Assembly: GCA_933822405.4 (NCBI GenBank)
Contig: CAKOGP040001680.1
Coordinates: forward strand, 1 to 25,215
DNA length: 25,215 nt
Source of the DNA: Cylindrotheca closterium
Taxonomy: Eukaryota; Bacillariophyta; Bacillariophyceae; Bacillariales; Bacillariaceae
Reading direction: 5' to 3'
Positions 15,713 through 25,100 of this stretch are shown in pieces. The stretch's first letter is position 1, and each line of letters opens with the position of its first letter. The notes beneath the pieces were generated by a model that was not told where the DNA came from, searched no databases, and was given only the letters and a program-made list of their open reading frames with translations. The translations under genes and the position numbers were made by a program.

Positions 15713-17187
15713 TCAAGCTTGGGTAAGGGCATTGTCAATATCCGCGAGAATATCGTCAATGGTTTCGAGTCCAATGGAAAGTCGAACCATTCCAGGAGTA
15801 ATGCCACCATTTGCCTGTTCTTGTGGACTCATTTGGGAGTGGGTGGTGGTAGCTGGATGAATCGCCAAGGACTTGGCATCGCCCACGTTGGCCACATGAC
15901 TCAAGAGCTCCAAGGAATCGATAAAGGCTTGACCAGCTTGGGCACCACCCTTGAGTTCAAAGACCACGAGGGAGCCTCCCTTGCCTTGCAAGTACTTTTG
16001 GTTCTTTTCATATTCAGAATCTCCCTTGAGACCCGGATAGCGGACCCATTCCACCTTGGGATGATTTTCCAAGAATTCCGCGACTTTTTGAGTGTTTTCG
16101 CAGTGACGCTCCATGCGCAATGGCAGTGTTTCAATCCCTTGAAGGAACATCCAACTAGGCGTAAATAAGCAAGGAGGAAGAATAGAGTTAGAACATTGTC
16201 ATAATCATAGAGGATGCACAGCCATAAGCCAAAAGGCGCATCTTACCTGTTGTCAGGACTAATGCAGGCACCCAAGTTGCGAAGAGGAACAGTGCGCATT
16301 CTCAAAATATATGCCAATGGTAACAGCGTCTCTGGCAAATCGACTCCCCATCGCAATCCGCCGTAACTAGAGTCGTGTTCGGTGAACAAGGGATGTTTTC
16401 CCTGACTCCAATCGAAAGTGCCTGAGTCGACCTAAATCACAAAAACAAATCGTCAGAAATTAGACAAGTTCGTGTCCTGCAGCAAATGTTACAAAAAACG
16501 ACTCACGACGATGCCACCGATTCCGATACCATGGCCACCAGTCCATTTAGTTAGCGAAGAGACAACAACTGAAGCACCCCAGTCAAGTGGCTTGCACAAG
16601 TAAGGAGTGGTGAAAGTATCATCCACAATCAATGGGATACCGGCATCCTTGGCAATGGCCGCCAACTCTTCCAAAGGACTGATTTCCATGGCAGGATTGC
16701 TGACACTTTCACAAAAGATAGCACGTGTCTTATCGTCAATGCTATCGGCCACAGCTTGGGGATCGGTAATGTCAGTGAACTTGGCAGTAATTCCAAATTT
16801 GGGAAGAATGTCATTGAATTGAGTAAAAGTTCCACCGTACAAGTTACGAGCGCTGACAAAGTTGTCTCCTTGTTCGGCAAGATTGATGATGGAATTGAAA
16901 CAAGCAGCCGTTCCCGAAGCGACCGCAAGGGCACCGAGCTCGTGAGCTCCTTCCATGAGAGCGAATCTCTTTTCGAGAATGTCAGTCGTTGGATTCATCA
17001 GACGAGTGTAGATGTTTCCCAGCTCTTCCAATGCAAAGAGCTTGGCCGCTCGTTCTGTGGATGGAAAGACATATGGAGCAGTGCGATAGATGGGAACTCC
17101 TCGACTGGTGGTCGTTGCCTCAGGCAAATATCCACCGTGTAAGCAGACGGATTCAAAGCCTCGAACGAACTTGGAACTCTTGCTCAT
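15713..17187 (-). CDS. O-acetylhomoserine (thiol)-lyase, PLP enzyme
   Basis: Three exons are inferred: 17187-16507, 16431-16247 and 16154-15713, giving 435 residues, the usual size for homocysteine synthases. Introns are 75 bases (GTGAGT...TTTAG) and 92 bases (GTAAGA...CCTAG). The protein is a Cys/Met-metabolism PLP-dependent enzyme. Tyr-Gly-Gly-Thr-Phe lies in the substrate/PLP region, Asp189 in VDDTF contacts the pyridine nitrogen, and Lys214 in SSLTKWTGGHG is the Schiff-base lysine. The long form with SYGGLRWGVDLPETLLPLAYILRMR and SWMFLQGIETLPLRM favours O-acetylhomoserine sulfhydrylase over cystathionine gamma-synthase. It would use sulfide to make homocysteine for methionine synthesis. 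No targeting peptide is evident. It is convergent with the Tex-like gene. Confidence 0.92.
16155..16246 (-). other. Intron 2 of the O-acetylhomoserine sulfhydrylase gene
   Basis: The 92-base intron (GTAAGA to CCTAG on the minus strand) splits a serine codon. Joining gives DNSWMFLQG, which matches the family. Confidence 0.85.
16432..16506 (-). other. Intron 1 of the O-acetylhomoserine sulfhydrylase gene
   Basis: The 75-base phase-0 intron (GTGAGT to ATTTAG) joins GIGIGGIV to VDSGTFDW, the expected family sequence. Confidence 0.85.
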
Positions 17188-17480
17188 GTTTTTTTTGGAC
17201 GGATCTGAAAAAGGCGAAGAATCATCATCATGGTGTACCGTTAGTTAGTTTCTGCTGACACGATGGTGGTACTTCGAATTTGGGCTCAATGAAATTTCAA
17301 AGTTGTATCTTCGACCAACATGACCACAATTAATTAAAAGCGCTCCTCAACATGCATGTTGCATGATGTATCCATCCCATCATTCATTCTTGGCAGTAAT
17401 CGTACTCTGATACCAAAGCTTTAGTACAAAAATGGAATGTCTAATTATGAAATACAACGAGTCCTCTGAAAGCGGCTGCT

Positions 17481-20042
17481 TTAAAGCAGCGGAAGTAGTA
17501 TGACCATTTCAGCATGCTTGATGATGTCAGTACCACTGTCATCGCTTCCAATTTGCTCAATTAAAGCGGGTCCAAAATTTTGATCAATGGCGGCAATAAT
17601 CTCAAAGATAGATACTTCCATCTTCGCCCACATCTGCAAACGAACAACAGCTCGAACACAAGGCTGAGGTTCCTCGGCATTGCATTCCGAAGGGCTCTTG
17701 GTCACGTCCAGTACAACCGCATCCGCCATCATGTAACGATCCGCTGTCATGTTTTTGCCCTTCAGCAGATCTTTGTCTATCTCTTTGCATCCAGCCAGTA
17801 CGGGAAGCACAGTTGATTCAAATTGATTTCGAAGCTCCAGTAGGACAACGTCCAAGGATTCCTCCCATGAATTGTAAGTGGAAACGTCAATAACTCCATC
17901 TGCTACAATGGTGAAGTACCTGTCTCGATCTGCGATTGCCGTGCCATTCAAAAATTGTTCGCAGCGTTCCTCTGTTGGAGGTGGAAACAGCAAATCAACA
18001 CTTGGTGAAACGTCCACCTTAGGATTGTGATTATCTTCGTGATCGTCATCCAGTGGTGATGGACCTATTGACACCAATACAAACTCCCGAATGATAATAC
18101 TATCAGTGATCGATTCCATCAAAATGGGCCGGAAATTGGTATGCAACGTCGCAACCAGATCAAACAACTCGGCTTGGCTCTTTAACCAAAGAGAAAAACG
18201 AATCACAAGTTGTTGGCATGGCTGGAAATGTTCGGGCTCGCATTCAAAACCACTCCTCATCACCCTCGTGACTTTAGCATTGGCAAGAATGTACCGGTCG
18301 GTGCTGTTGGCGATATCTTGACCAATGGTGGTGCATCCCACCATAGTTGGAACAGCATTGGATTGAACTTTCTCTTGAACCTCTAGCAATACTGTATCGT
18401 TGGTATAGTAGTCCGCTCCGTAGGTGGATACATCAAATGTGGTATCCACCATGAGTCGAATGTATGTGTCTTGATCCGGAACGGGTTGCCCATTCAATAC
18501 AGCCTCGCATTCTTCCTCCGTTGGTGGCGGGAATAAGAAATCGACTGCACTTGGAAGAGTATCATCATGGCCGGGCGATGAAATCGAAACCAACGACATC
18601 TTCAGGATTTCGTCGCCATGACTGCTGACATCCTGAATTAGCTTTGGCCCAAAGTTTCTTTGTACAAAAGAGATCATTCGGAAGACATCAGTCTCACCCT
18701 TGAGCCATGCAATATAGTGAACCACAGCTCGGACACAGGGCTCTGGTTCTCCAGCTTTGCAATCCACAGTACTTCTCGACACATTTCTAATGTCCATATT
18801 GGCCAGGACATAGCGATCTGGTGTGAATTGTGTGTTGAAGTATTCTTGACTTTGACTGATACTGGTGCATCCCAGCACAGTTGGAATAAATACGGATCGA
18901 GAATTGTCCTCCACTTCCAATAGGACTGCATCAATAGAAGAATCATCTGTCAATGGAAATCGAAAGGACACATCCATTGTAATTTCCATCATCAAGGGAA
19001 AGTACTTGTCTTGATCCGGGACTGTGGTTCCATTCTTGACTGCACTACACTCTTCTTCCGTTGGAGGAGGATAAAAGAAGAATGTACTGCTGGATGGTGA
19101 TTCAACCTTTGGTGCAGGCGCAACCAAAAAGTATATTCCTACCGATATCCCGGAGACGAGGATAAGGATCGCCATGATTATTGGCATCCTCTCCTTATTA
19201 GTTGCCGCCCAGTCTCCTTTGCCATGTCGCCGTCCTGTAGTGCCTGTAGTACGCTCCTCTGTTATTTTCCGTTCGAGAGAAAGGCGTCGTGAGATCTCTA
19301 GGTTCATCTGCTCCTCCATTTCTTTCATCTTGGCTTGTTCAAGAGTTTCGTCCACTGGAATAGCTTCCAATTGCATTATAGACGATGGACTATCGCTATC
19401 ATCAGCGTTGCCCAAAATATCGCTATCATCATCACTACTGTCTTTCGATCGTACAACCGATACATCATTACTGGAAGGAGCAACAGAATATGCCCCAGGT
19501 CCCATGGGCATGCCGACAGTCCTTGTTCTGGGTCCTTTCGAGCTTGATGCTGAAATCTGGTGGGTGCTGGGCGCCACTGGAAGAGCTGCTGCTTCTGCCT
19601 CTTTTTTAGTGGTGGACTGCGCTGAAAGTTTTAGGCGCTGATCATGGATTTGCTGAACCGTCAATTCTCCGCTCATAAGGTCCGTGTCACTTGAAAAATC
19701 AAAACCTCGACTACTGCTGTCCTCGTCGTTGCTGCCATTATATCGGAACCGTTGTTTGGAGAGAGATGGCCTTGTTGATGATTCTTCAACCTGCTGTGTC
19801 CCACTGTTGTTCCTTGACGAGCGCTTCTTGAATTTAGAAACTACTGAAGTTGGCAACTTGATAGATCCTGTCATATCGACTGCAGCAGAAGCTTGACGAG
19901 GTGATGGGGGCTCTTTATCCTTCTCGCGGCGTGCCGAGTCGCCATCTTCATCATCATTGCAGCAGACTTGCCCACTTCTAATATCGTCAATGCCATCTTG
20001 TTGTTTGATTTCAGCTGAACTACCATTCTCAGTATCATCCAT
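17481..20042 (-). CDS. Single-pass membrane protein with three four-cysteine ectodomain modules
   Basis: The protein has 853 residues and no introns; I do not recognise the family. Residues 1-285 are a hydrophilic Ser/Asp/Glu-rich tail with a short charged helix (about 232-268). Residues 286-308 form one transmembrane segment preceded by basic residues, suggesting an N-in, C-out type II protein. Residues 321-853 are three modules starting at 321, 502 and 684, a spacing of 181-182. Each begins (F/L)(F/Y)PPPTEE-C, then NG-x-x-x-x-D-x-D-x-Y, a DAVLLEV-like strand, GC, DRY-x-x-A and PCVRAVV-like, and has four matched cysteines (332/392/428/436, 512/570/601/609, 694/752/787/795), consistent with two disulfides per module. 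Several N-x-S/T sites are present. A surface or secretory-pathway role is inferred. The ATG at 20042 is the first methionine after an upstream in-frame stop. Confidence 0.8.
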   Translation of the reverse strand: MDDTENGSSAEIKQQDGIDDIRSGQVCCNDDEDGDSARREKDKEPPSPRQASAAVDMTGSIKLPTSVVSKFKKRSSRNNSGTQQVEESSTRPSLSKQRFRYNGSNDEDSSSRGFDFSSDTDLMSGELTVQQIHDQRLKLSAQSTTKKEAEAAALPVAPSTHQISASSSKGPRTRTVGMPMGPGAYSVAPSSNDVSVVRSKDSSDDDSDILGNADDSDSPSSIMQLEAIPVDETLEQAKMKEMEEQMNLEISRRLSLERKITEERTTGTTGRRHGKGDWAATNKERMPIIMAILILVSGISVGIYFLVAPAPKVESPSSSTFFFYPPPTEEECSAVKNGTTVPDQDKYFPLMMEITMDVSFRFPLTDDSSIDAVLLEVEDNSRSVFIPTVLGCTSISQSQEYFNTQFTPDRYVLANMDIRNVSRSTVDCKAGEPEPCVRAVVHYIAWLKGETDVFRMISFVQRNFGPKLIQDVSSHGDEILKMSLVSISSPGHDDTLPSAVDFLFPPPTEEECEAVLNGQPVPDQDTYIRLMVDTTFDVSTYGADYYTNDTVLLEVQEKVQSNAVPTMVGCTTIGQDIANSTDRYILANAKVTRVMRSGFECEPEHFQPCQQLVIRFSLWLKSQAELFDLVATLHTNFRPILMESITDSIIIREFVLVSIGPSPLDDDHEDNHNPKVDVSPSVDLLFPPPTEERCEQFLNGTAIADRDRYFTIVADGVIDVSTYNSWEESLDVVLLELRNQFESTVLPVLAGCKEIDKDLLKGKNMTADRYMMADAVVLDVTKSPSECNAEEPQPCVRAVVRLQMWAKMEVSIFEIIAAIDQNFGPALIEQIGSDDSGTDIIKHAEMVILLPLL

Positions 20043-20753
20043 GATCCTCTCCTGCTTTCCTTTATCTCCTTTGTTTTCAGAGGCAACTCCTGTATATGTC
20101 GTTCTATTAGCACAATCAGGTCATTGAAGAAGTGAGTATGATTCATAATTCGCTCAGAAACAGACAGGCTGATTTCTCTTAGTGCATTCTGCCCGTACTG
20201 CGATATAGATAGCTTCAAAATTCTGGCTTTGACCAACACGAACACCTTTCGCCTGCCTGCAGGGGCGTCTTTTTTTTCGCACCAAACTCTTTTTGCCACC
20301 TCAGCTTGTGACCAAATAGTCGAATGTGCCTCGAACGCCCCTTTCAGAGGAGATGGAACGATGTTACTTTTGCAGGTTTAAAAAGCATTGGTCCAACGAC
20401 GAAAGCTGTAATCCTGAATTTGACGTTGCCTGTTGGACATTTAGAAAGTCCAGTATAAAATGCAGAAGTTCCTTAGTTGGTATCTCTGTTTCGGTTCTGT
20501 ACTTACAGTAGCTATTTGTGGCTAGGAAGTGAGCATTCCATCGTCATCTTTTTCACACATTCTCTTTTCAAGAGTCAAAATACCAGTTTCTGGAACATTT
20601 ATATATTTTTGATGTTCGACAAGAAAATTTATTTATTGTTATGACCTGTCCGTTATGTATTTCACGTTTAATTTGACCAGAAGAGACTTAATTTTTGTCT
20701 CTGCCACATCTGCGCGACCACACACAGAGCACCTGCACACTTTCGCTCTCTTA
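20043..20753. other. Spacer between the membrane protein gene and the transposon
   Basis: The spacer contains the leader and promoter side of the gene starting at 20042. A minus-strand frame (19871-20299) overlaps that gene out of frame and has no domain, so I leave it out. From 20520 the sequence becomes AT-rich with no gene. It ends in the TTA (20751-20753) that abuts the transposon. Confidence 0.55.
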
Positions 20754-20773
20754 GGCGGGAAGTTATCGAACCA
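20754..20773 (+). repeat. Left terminal inverted repeat
   Basis: The 20 bp are identical to the reverse complement of 22022-22041. The outermost base is the first G after the TTA duplication. Confidence 0.85.
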
Positions 20774-21012
20774 AAAATGATGCATGCAGCGTGAATTTTT
20801 CCACGCTGGACAGTTACTTCCGGGTACCCCCCTTGAGCTGCATCCATTTTGGCTCATGCTGGACGATTGTCCATGCACGGTGCATTTTGAAATCGAACGA
20901 TTTTGATTGGCCAATTCTCAATAATGGTTTCGAAGACCTCAACTCACAATTCACATCAAAATACGAAAAGACTTCATAGCACTTGATCTTCTGCTCTTTT
21001 CACTAGTTTACC

Positions 21013-21570
21013 ATGACTAATGCCGTGTCAATTTTTGCACTAGACTCTGATAGCGAGGAAGATGATAACCTTCATCACAACATTGGTTTGAACAAACAAA
21101 AAAGTAGAGCCAAAGGATTGCCACCCAGTGGCCAAAATACTGCCGCCAAATTAGTCGGTAGAAGAGTTTGGGCCAAAGTTGCAGTATCACATTCGAATGG
21201 CTTTTGCAGCATCCGAAACTGCAAACATGATTCTCTCCATCCGAATCATGCTTGCATTCAATGTAAATGCGGAGTCCACAATTTGTGTGTACAGGAAAAT
21301 ATGTTGATGTCAATTAGCAAGGAAGACGGTCACTGGTACTGTTCCAAGGAATGCGGCGGAAGCGACGTTCTGGCAACACACGATGTGGGAGTTCGACAAG
21401 TAGCAACACCAACATCAACACCAACTACAACTACAACACCAAGAAGTACTGAGGGAGCTAAAATTCAAGAAGAGAATTTACTAGCAGCCGAATTCGAAGA
21501 CTGTGTAGTTGATCTTGCTTGCCCTCCTCAGGTAGGCTTCGAACAGCAATTCGTCAGGAATATTGAGTAA
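21013..21570 (+). CDS. Transposon-borne PHD-like zinc-finger protein
   Basis: The unspliced frame gives 185 residues. It starts with a short acidic DSDSEEDD stretch, then a basic linker. Residues 65-114 have the ligand order of a C4HC3 PHD-like finger: Cys65/Cys70, Cys81/Cys84, His89/Cys92 and Cys110/Cys114, with a Trp two residues before the last pair (Trp108) as in PHD fingers. The first and last pairs are spaced wider than usual (x4 and x3). A Thr/Pro-rich linker follows (about 130-145). A CAG|GTAGGC donor at 21532 could splice to 21587, replacing the last 12 residues with the acidic segment that follows, for a 262-residue product. The gene lies wholly inside the inverted repeats and may be transposon-encoded or captured. 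It is not the transposase. Confidence 0.6.
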   Translation: MTNAVSIFALDSDSEEDDNLHHNIGLNKQKSRAKGLPPSGQNTAAKLVGRRVWAKVAVSHSNGFCSIRNCKHDSLHPNHACIQCKCGVHNLCVQENMLMSISKEDGHWYCSKECGGSDVLATHDVGVRQVATPTSTPTTTTTPRSTEGAKIQEENLLAAEFEDCVVDLACPPQVGFEQQFVRNIE

Positions 21571-21586
21571 AGAATCCTGGGAGCAG

Positions 21587-21856
21587 GCAGAGATATCCAT
21601 TTCGTCACTTGAAGAGCTTGAGGAATCATCTGAGGAGCTTGAGGAGCTTTTTGAAGACTCCGATGATATGGATGATTTTGAGCTTGAGGAGGGACTTGAG
21701 GAGCTTGATGAATCCCATGACATTGATGAGTCTGAGCTTGAGGGATCGGGTGACATGATGAGCGGCAGGTACGACGCTCAGCTATCAGAATTCGTCGTTG
21801 GTTATGATGCCATGCAATTCAACATAACTGTACCGGTACTTACTATGCCAAAATAA
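21587..21856 (+). CDS. Candidate acidic second exon of the transposon gene
   Basis: The open frame codes for a very acidic, Glu-Leu-rich segment (repeated ELEE/ELDE) ending in a hydrophobic VPVLTMPK tail and TAA at 21854. It would join in phase 0 to 21531 by a 55-base intron (21532-21586); an acceptor ending at 21592 is also possible. The repeat copies are spaced in multiples of three, which favours coding. A 55-base intron is shorter than the others in this window, so the join is uncertain. Confidence 0.35.
   Translation, partial: AEISISSLEELEESSEELEELFEDSDDMDDFELEEGLEELDESHDIDESELEGSGDMMSGRYDAQLSEFVVGYDAMQFNITVPVLTMPK
21614..21744 (+). repeat. Interspersed GAGCTTGAGGA repeats
   Basis: Copies lie at 21614-21624, 21635-21645 and 21680-21690, with single-base variants at 21701-21711 and 21734-21744. 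The start-to-start spacings are 21, 45, 21 and 33, all multiples of three. Confidence 0.7.
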
Positions 21857-21911
21857 AATTATAGTACAAAAGTAATTGATGTACGACCAATACGACTGCC
21901 CTTTTTTTGAG

Positions 21912-21925
21912 GTGCATGCATGCAC
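21912..21925. repeat. 14-bp perfect palindrome in the transposon subterminal region
   Basis: GTGCATGCATGCAC equals its own reverse complement. A related TGCATGCA lies in the left subterminal region at 20781-20788. These are candidate transposase-binding sites. Confidence 0.5.
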
Positions 21926-22021
21926 GATTTTTCCGGTTTTGTGCTATCGACTTTAAACACGCGTGCAGGGTGCAGCAAAAAAAATGAAATGCACTGCACG
22001 CTGCACGCTGGACGCGAAACG

Positions 22022-22041
22022 TGGTTCGATAACTTCCCGCC
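22022..22041 (-). repeat. Right terminal inverted repeat
   Basis: It is the perfect 20-bp reverse complement of 20754-20773 and is followed directly by the TTA duplication at 22042-22044. Confidence 0.85.
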
Positions 22042-22136
22042 TTAACACGACAACACGAAAAGGTCATTCGTCTGCTCTGACGGTTCAGAACACTCCTCTG
22101 CAGCACAACATCACCTGCTCCTCTTCCAGCAAAGAC

Positions 22137-25100
22137 ATGCTATCTAGCGCCATGGCATCATCTAGAGTTATGCCAGTCGCCAGCGCACAGGAAGAGTCGA
22201 AACACCAATTGTATCCAACATTGCCAGCAGAAAATTCAGATTTTTTCGAAGAATTCTCAGACGAGCTGCAGATTGTGATGGATCATAAATCTCAGCAGCG
22301 GTACAAATCGGCTGTCTCGGAGCTTTCTTGTGACAGCTCGTTTGGATCGTCTCAAGCAGATGCATTTGATGAATTGTCCATGGGTGGTAGAGACCCATCC
22401 ATCCGGCATATCTCCTTTGCTCATGAAGCGAGAAGCTCACAGCATTCCATGGAGACTGAAAACCAACTTTCGAACAATGATGAACGGTCCTTCAGCAAGT
22501 CCCCAAATCCACGAAGAAGGAAAGTAGGCAGCCAACTTTCCAACAGTGAACGATCTTATTTGTCTCCAAGACGACCCAGGTCCTCCTTGGCACTAATGGA
22601 AGAAAGAAATAGTGGTGGTGGTGCAAAACCTGGGGATCCATTGTCCTCCAGTGAACGAATCTCGTACAATAAATCAGTATACCCACGAAGGATACGACGA
22701 GGAGCCACTCGTCGCTCCTCAGCCACCAGTGAACGATCCGCCAAGTCTTCTGACTTTACGGATCCCTTGTCGAGCAGTGAACGATCTTCCTTATCTCCAA
22801 ACCAACCTACCAGCGTCCTCCGATCTGTATCCCTTCCTGTGATGGTGGATCCACTGGACAACAGCGAACGAGTTTGTGCCATGGCAAAGCGGCAAGTCGA
22901 TGCCAATGACGACGGTGACCAACTCTCCAACAGTGAACGGTTCTCAAGGTCCCCACGAAGTATAAGGAAACCAAGACGAAAGAGATCCACTAGATCACCA
23001 AGAAGGACCTGTGATGATGATCTATATTCGATTGGTTCCGCTGGATCTTGTGACCTAGATAATGACTATGACGATGCATTGTCTCGGAGTGATCATACTT
23101 CTTCCTTCCGCGATGATGGCAGCACTGGCCATTTCTCACGTCGATCCCGTGGGAGGGGAAACAAGGTAGATGACGCCTTGTCGGTCAGTGAAAAAATGAT
23201 GTCCACCTCACCATATGCCGGCAAAGTCCGATCTGTGATGGATGGTCTGACGATCAACAAGTTACAATATGACAAGGTTGGTTTGGTAGGACGCGAAAAG
23301 GAAACCAAGCGTCTGATGGAGTGTTACGCTAGGTTGACAAATACAACAACTAATATTACTGACACTTATATGCAAAGCGGTCAGAAAGAGTTGGTCTTTG
23401 TTCATGGGTACTCGGGGGTGGGAAAAACTTCTCTTGTATCGTCCATGCTGGAAGTTTGCGATCAGAGTGCAACTGGATTTTGTGCTAGAGGAAAGTTTGA
23501 CTTTTCCAGCGGGGATCTGCCGTATGCCGCATTTGCGTCTGCTTTTGGTCAGATACTTGGAGACATTGAAAGAAGGGGATCCCTGTCGGTGTCCACTTAC
23601 GACGAGTCCGGGAAATTGCAAACTCTTGGAGAGGCACTGACTGCCAAACTTGGAACGGATGTTAACTTACTTGCAACGTTGATACCGAAACTGAAAGTGA
23701 TGGTCCAAGGTTCGGTGCCACGAAAGTCAAGTTCTCGACGGCTCGATGTGAATGGTGGCTTTGAGGCCAACCAAAGTCGATGGGTGTACGCGCTTCGTGT
23801 TTTGACAAGAGAACTCAACAAAATATACAGTCCACTTGTGCTTTTCTTGGACGACGTTCACTATGCAGATCAATCGTCGCTGAATTTGATTGATTCCCTT
23901 GTATCAGACGTCGAAAATGAGAATTCGTTCATGGTTGTTGGTTGCTACCGCTCCAATGCCATAGGGGAAAATCATATTTTGCCCAAGAAACTCGATCGAT
24001 TATCGCGGAAGACGACGCACTATGGATTCAATCTATCTGACATTAAAATCGGCAACCTGGATCAGGAAGGAGTACATAGCATTACCATGAGCTTGCTGTC
24101 TATGGACAATAAGGAAAAGACAGAAGCGCTTGCTGATATCTGCTTCAAAAGAACACACGGGAATCCTTTCTTCCTCATTGAGTTTATGACGATGCTTACC
24201 GAGGAGTACCTGATCCAATTTTCCCTGGGATCGTTTACATGGTTTTGGGATGAAGAAGAAGTCGAAAGAGAGACGATGTCCACCGAGAATGTGGTCAACA
24301 TTGTCCATTCAAGAGTGAAAAAGCTGTCAAATAGGGCCCAGCAAGTACTGGAATATGCAGCTTGTCTGGGGTCTACGATTAGAGTCCATTGTTTAGCAAT
24401 TCTTGTGTCAAACTTAAAATCGGATCAAGGTGGGGATGACTTGGATGATTTGCTGCACCAACTGGAGAAAGGTGGCTTCATCGAACAAATCGAGCCCACT
24501 CAGTACCGCTGGGTTCATGATAATGTTCGAAAATCAGCACTAATGCTTGGGGATGCTGCAGACCGTTTTTTTCAATTCGATGTTGGTAATACTCTCTATA
24601 ATTGCTTGGATGATGATGAACTCGACGAAGTGTTATTTGAAGTTTGCGACTTGGTCAACATGGGACAACACGCAAGAAGAGTCGAATACGCGAAATTGAA
24701 TCTTCGGGCTGCTGAGAAGGCGAGAAGTATTTCAGCATTCCAAAGTGCAAGTCTTTACGTCACCAAGGGTATCGCATACCTTCCAAATGACAAATGGACA
24801 GCGCAGCATGATCTAACATTGCAGCTCTGCATTCTTGGAATGGAGATGGAACTGGCCACTGGACAGGTCGAAGAAATGGAAAAGTACTCGGAGGAAATTC
24901 TTGCACAACCAGACTGCACAGCTATTGAAAAGCTCCCGGTGTACCTTGCCAAAAGTCACAGGATGACACACATGGACATTGACCACAAAGGATGCACGGA
25001 TCTACTTCAGCGTATACTAAGTGAGAAGTTCGGCATTCGACTTTTCAAATCCAAAGCAGTACTTCCGATCCAGGCGATTGCCAAACTCGTCAGCGTCGCT

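Larger units (their letters stand above)
20751..22044. mobile_element. TIR DNA transposon, PIF/Harbinger-like ends, 1288 bp
   Basis: The element runs 20754-22041. GGCGGGAAGTTATCGAACCA at 20754-20773 recurs as a perfect reverse complement at 22022-22041, and both outer edges are bordered by TTA (20751-20753 and 22042-22044), a 3-bp target duplication. Subterminal regions share CACGCTGGAC (20802-20811 and 22004-22013), GCAGCGTG-like repeats and TGCATGCA palindromes, as in transposase-binding regions. A TTA/TAA duplication and GG-starting inverted repeats are typical of PIF/Harbinger elements, but the superfamily is not certain. No DDE transposase is visible, so the element is probably non-autonomous. 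It encloses a PHD-like zinc-finger gene and an acidic repeat-coding segment. Confidence 0.8.

Noticed and set aside
19871..20299. 142-codon minus-strand frame upstream of the three-module membrane protein
   Set aside because: It overlaps that gene in another frame. The overlapping part is its shadow, and the rest has no domain.
21481..21756. Serine-rich minus-strand frame in the transposon
   Set aside because: The poly-serine is the reverse reading of the GAGCTTGAGGA repeats, and the plus frame is at least as plausible.
20751..22044. piggyBac assignment for the transposon
   Set aside because: The right flank reads TTAA but the left reads TTAG, so only TTA is duplicated, and the ends start GGC rather than the CC-type ends usual for piggyBac.
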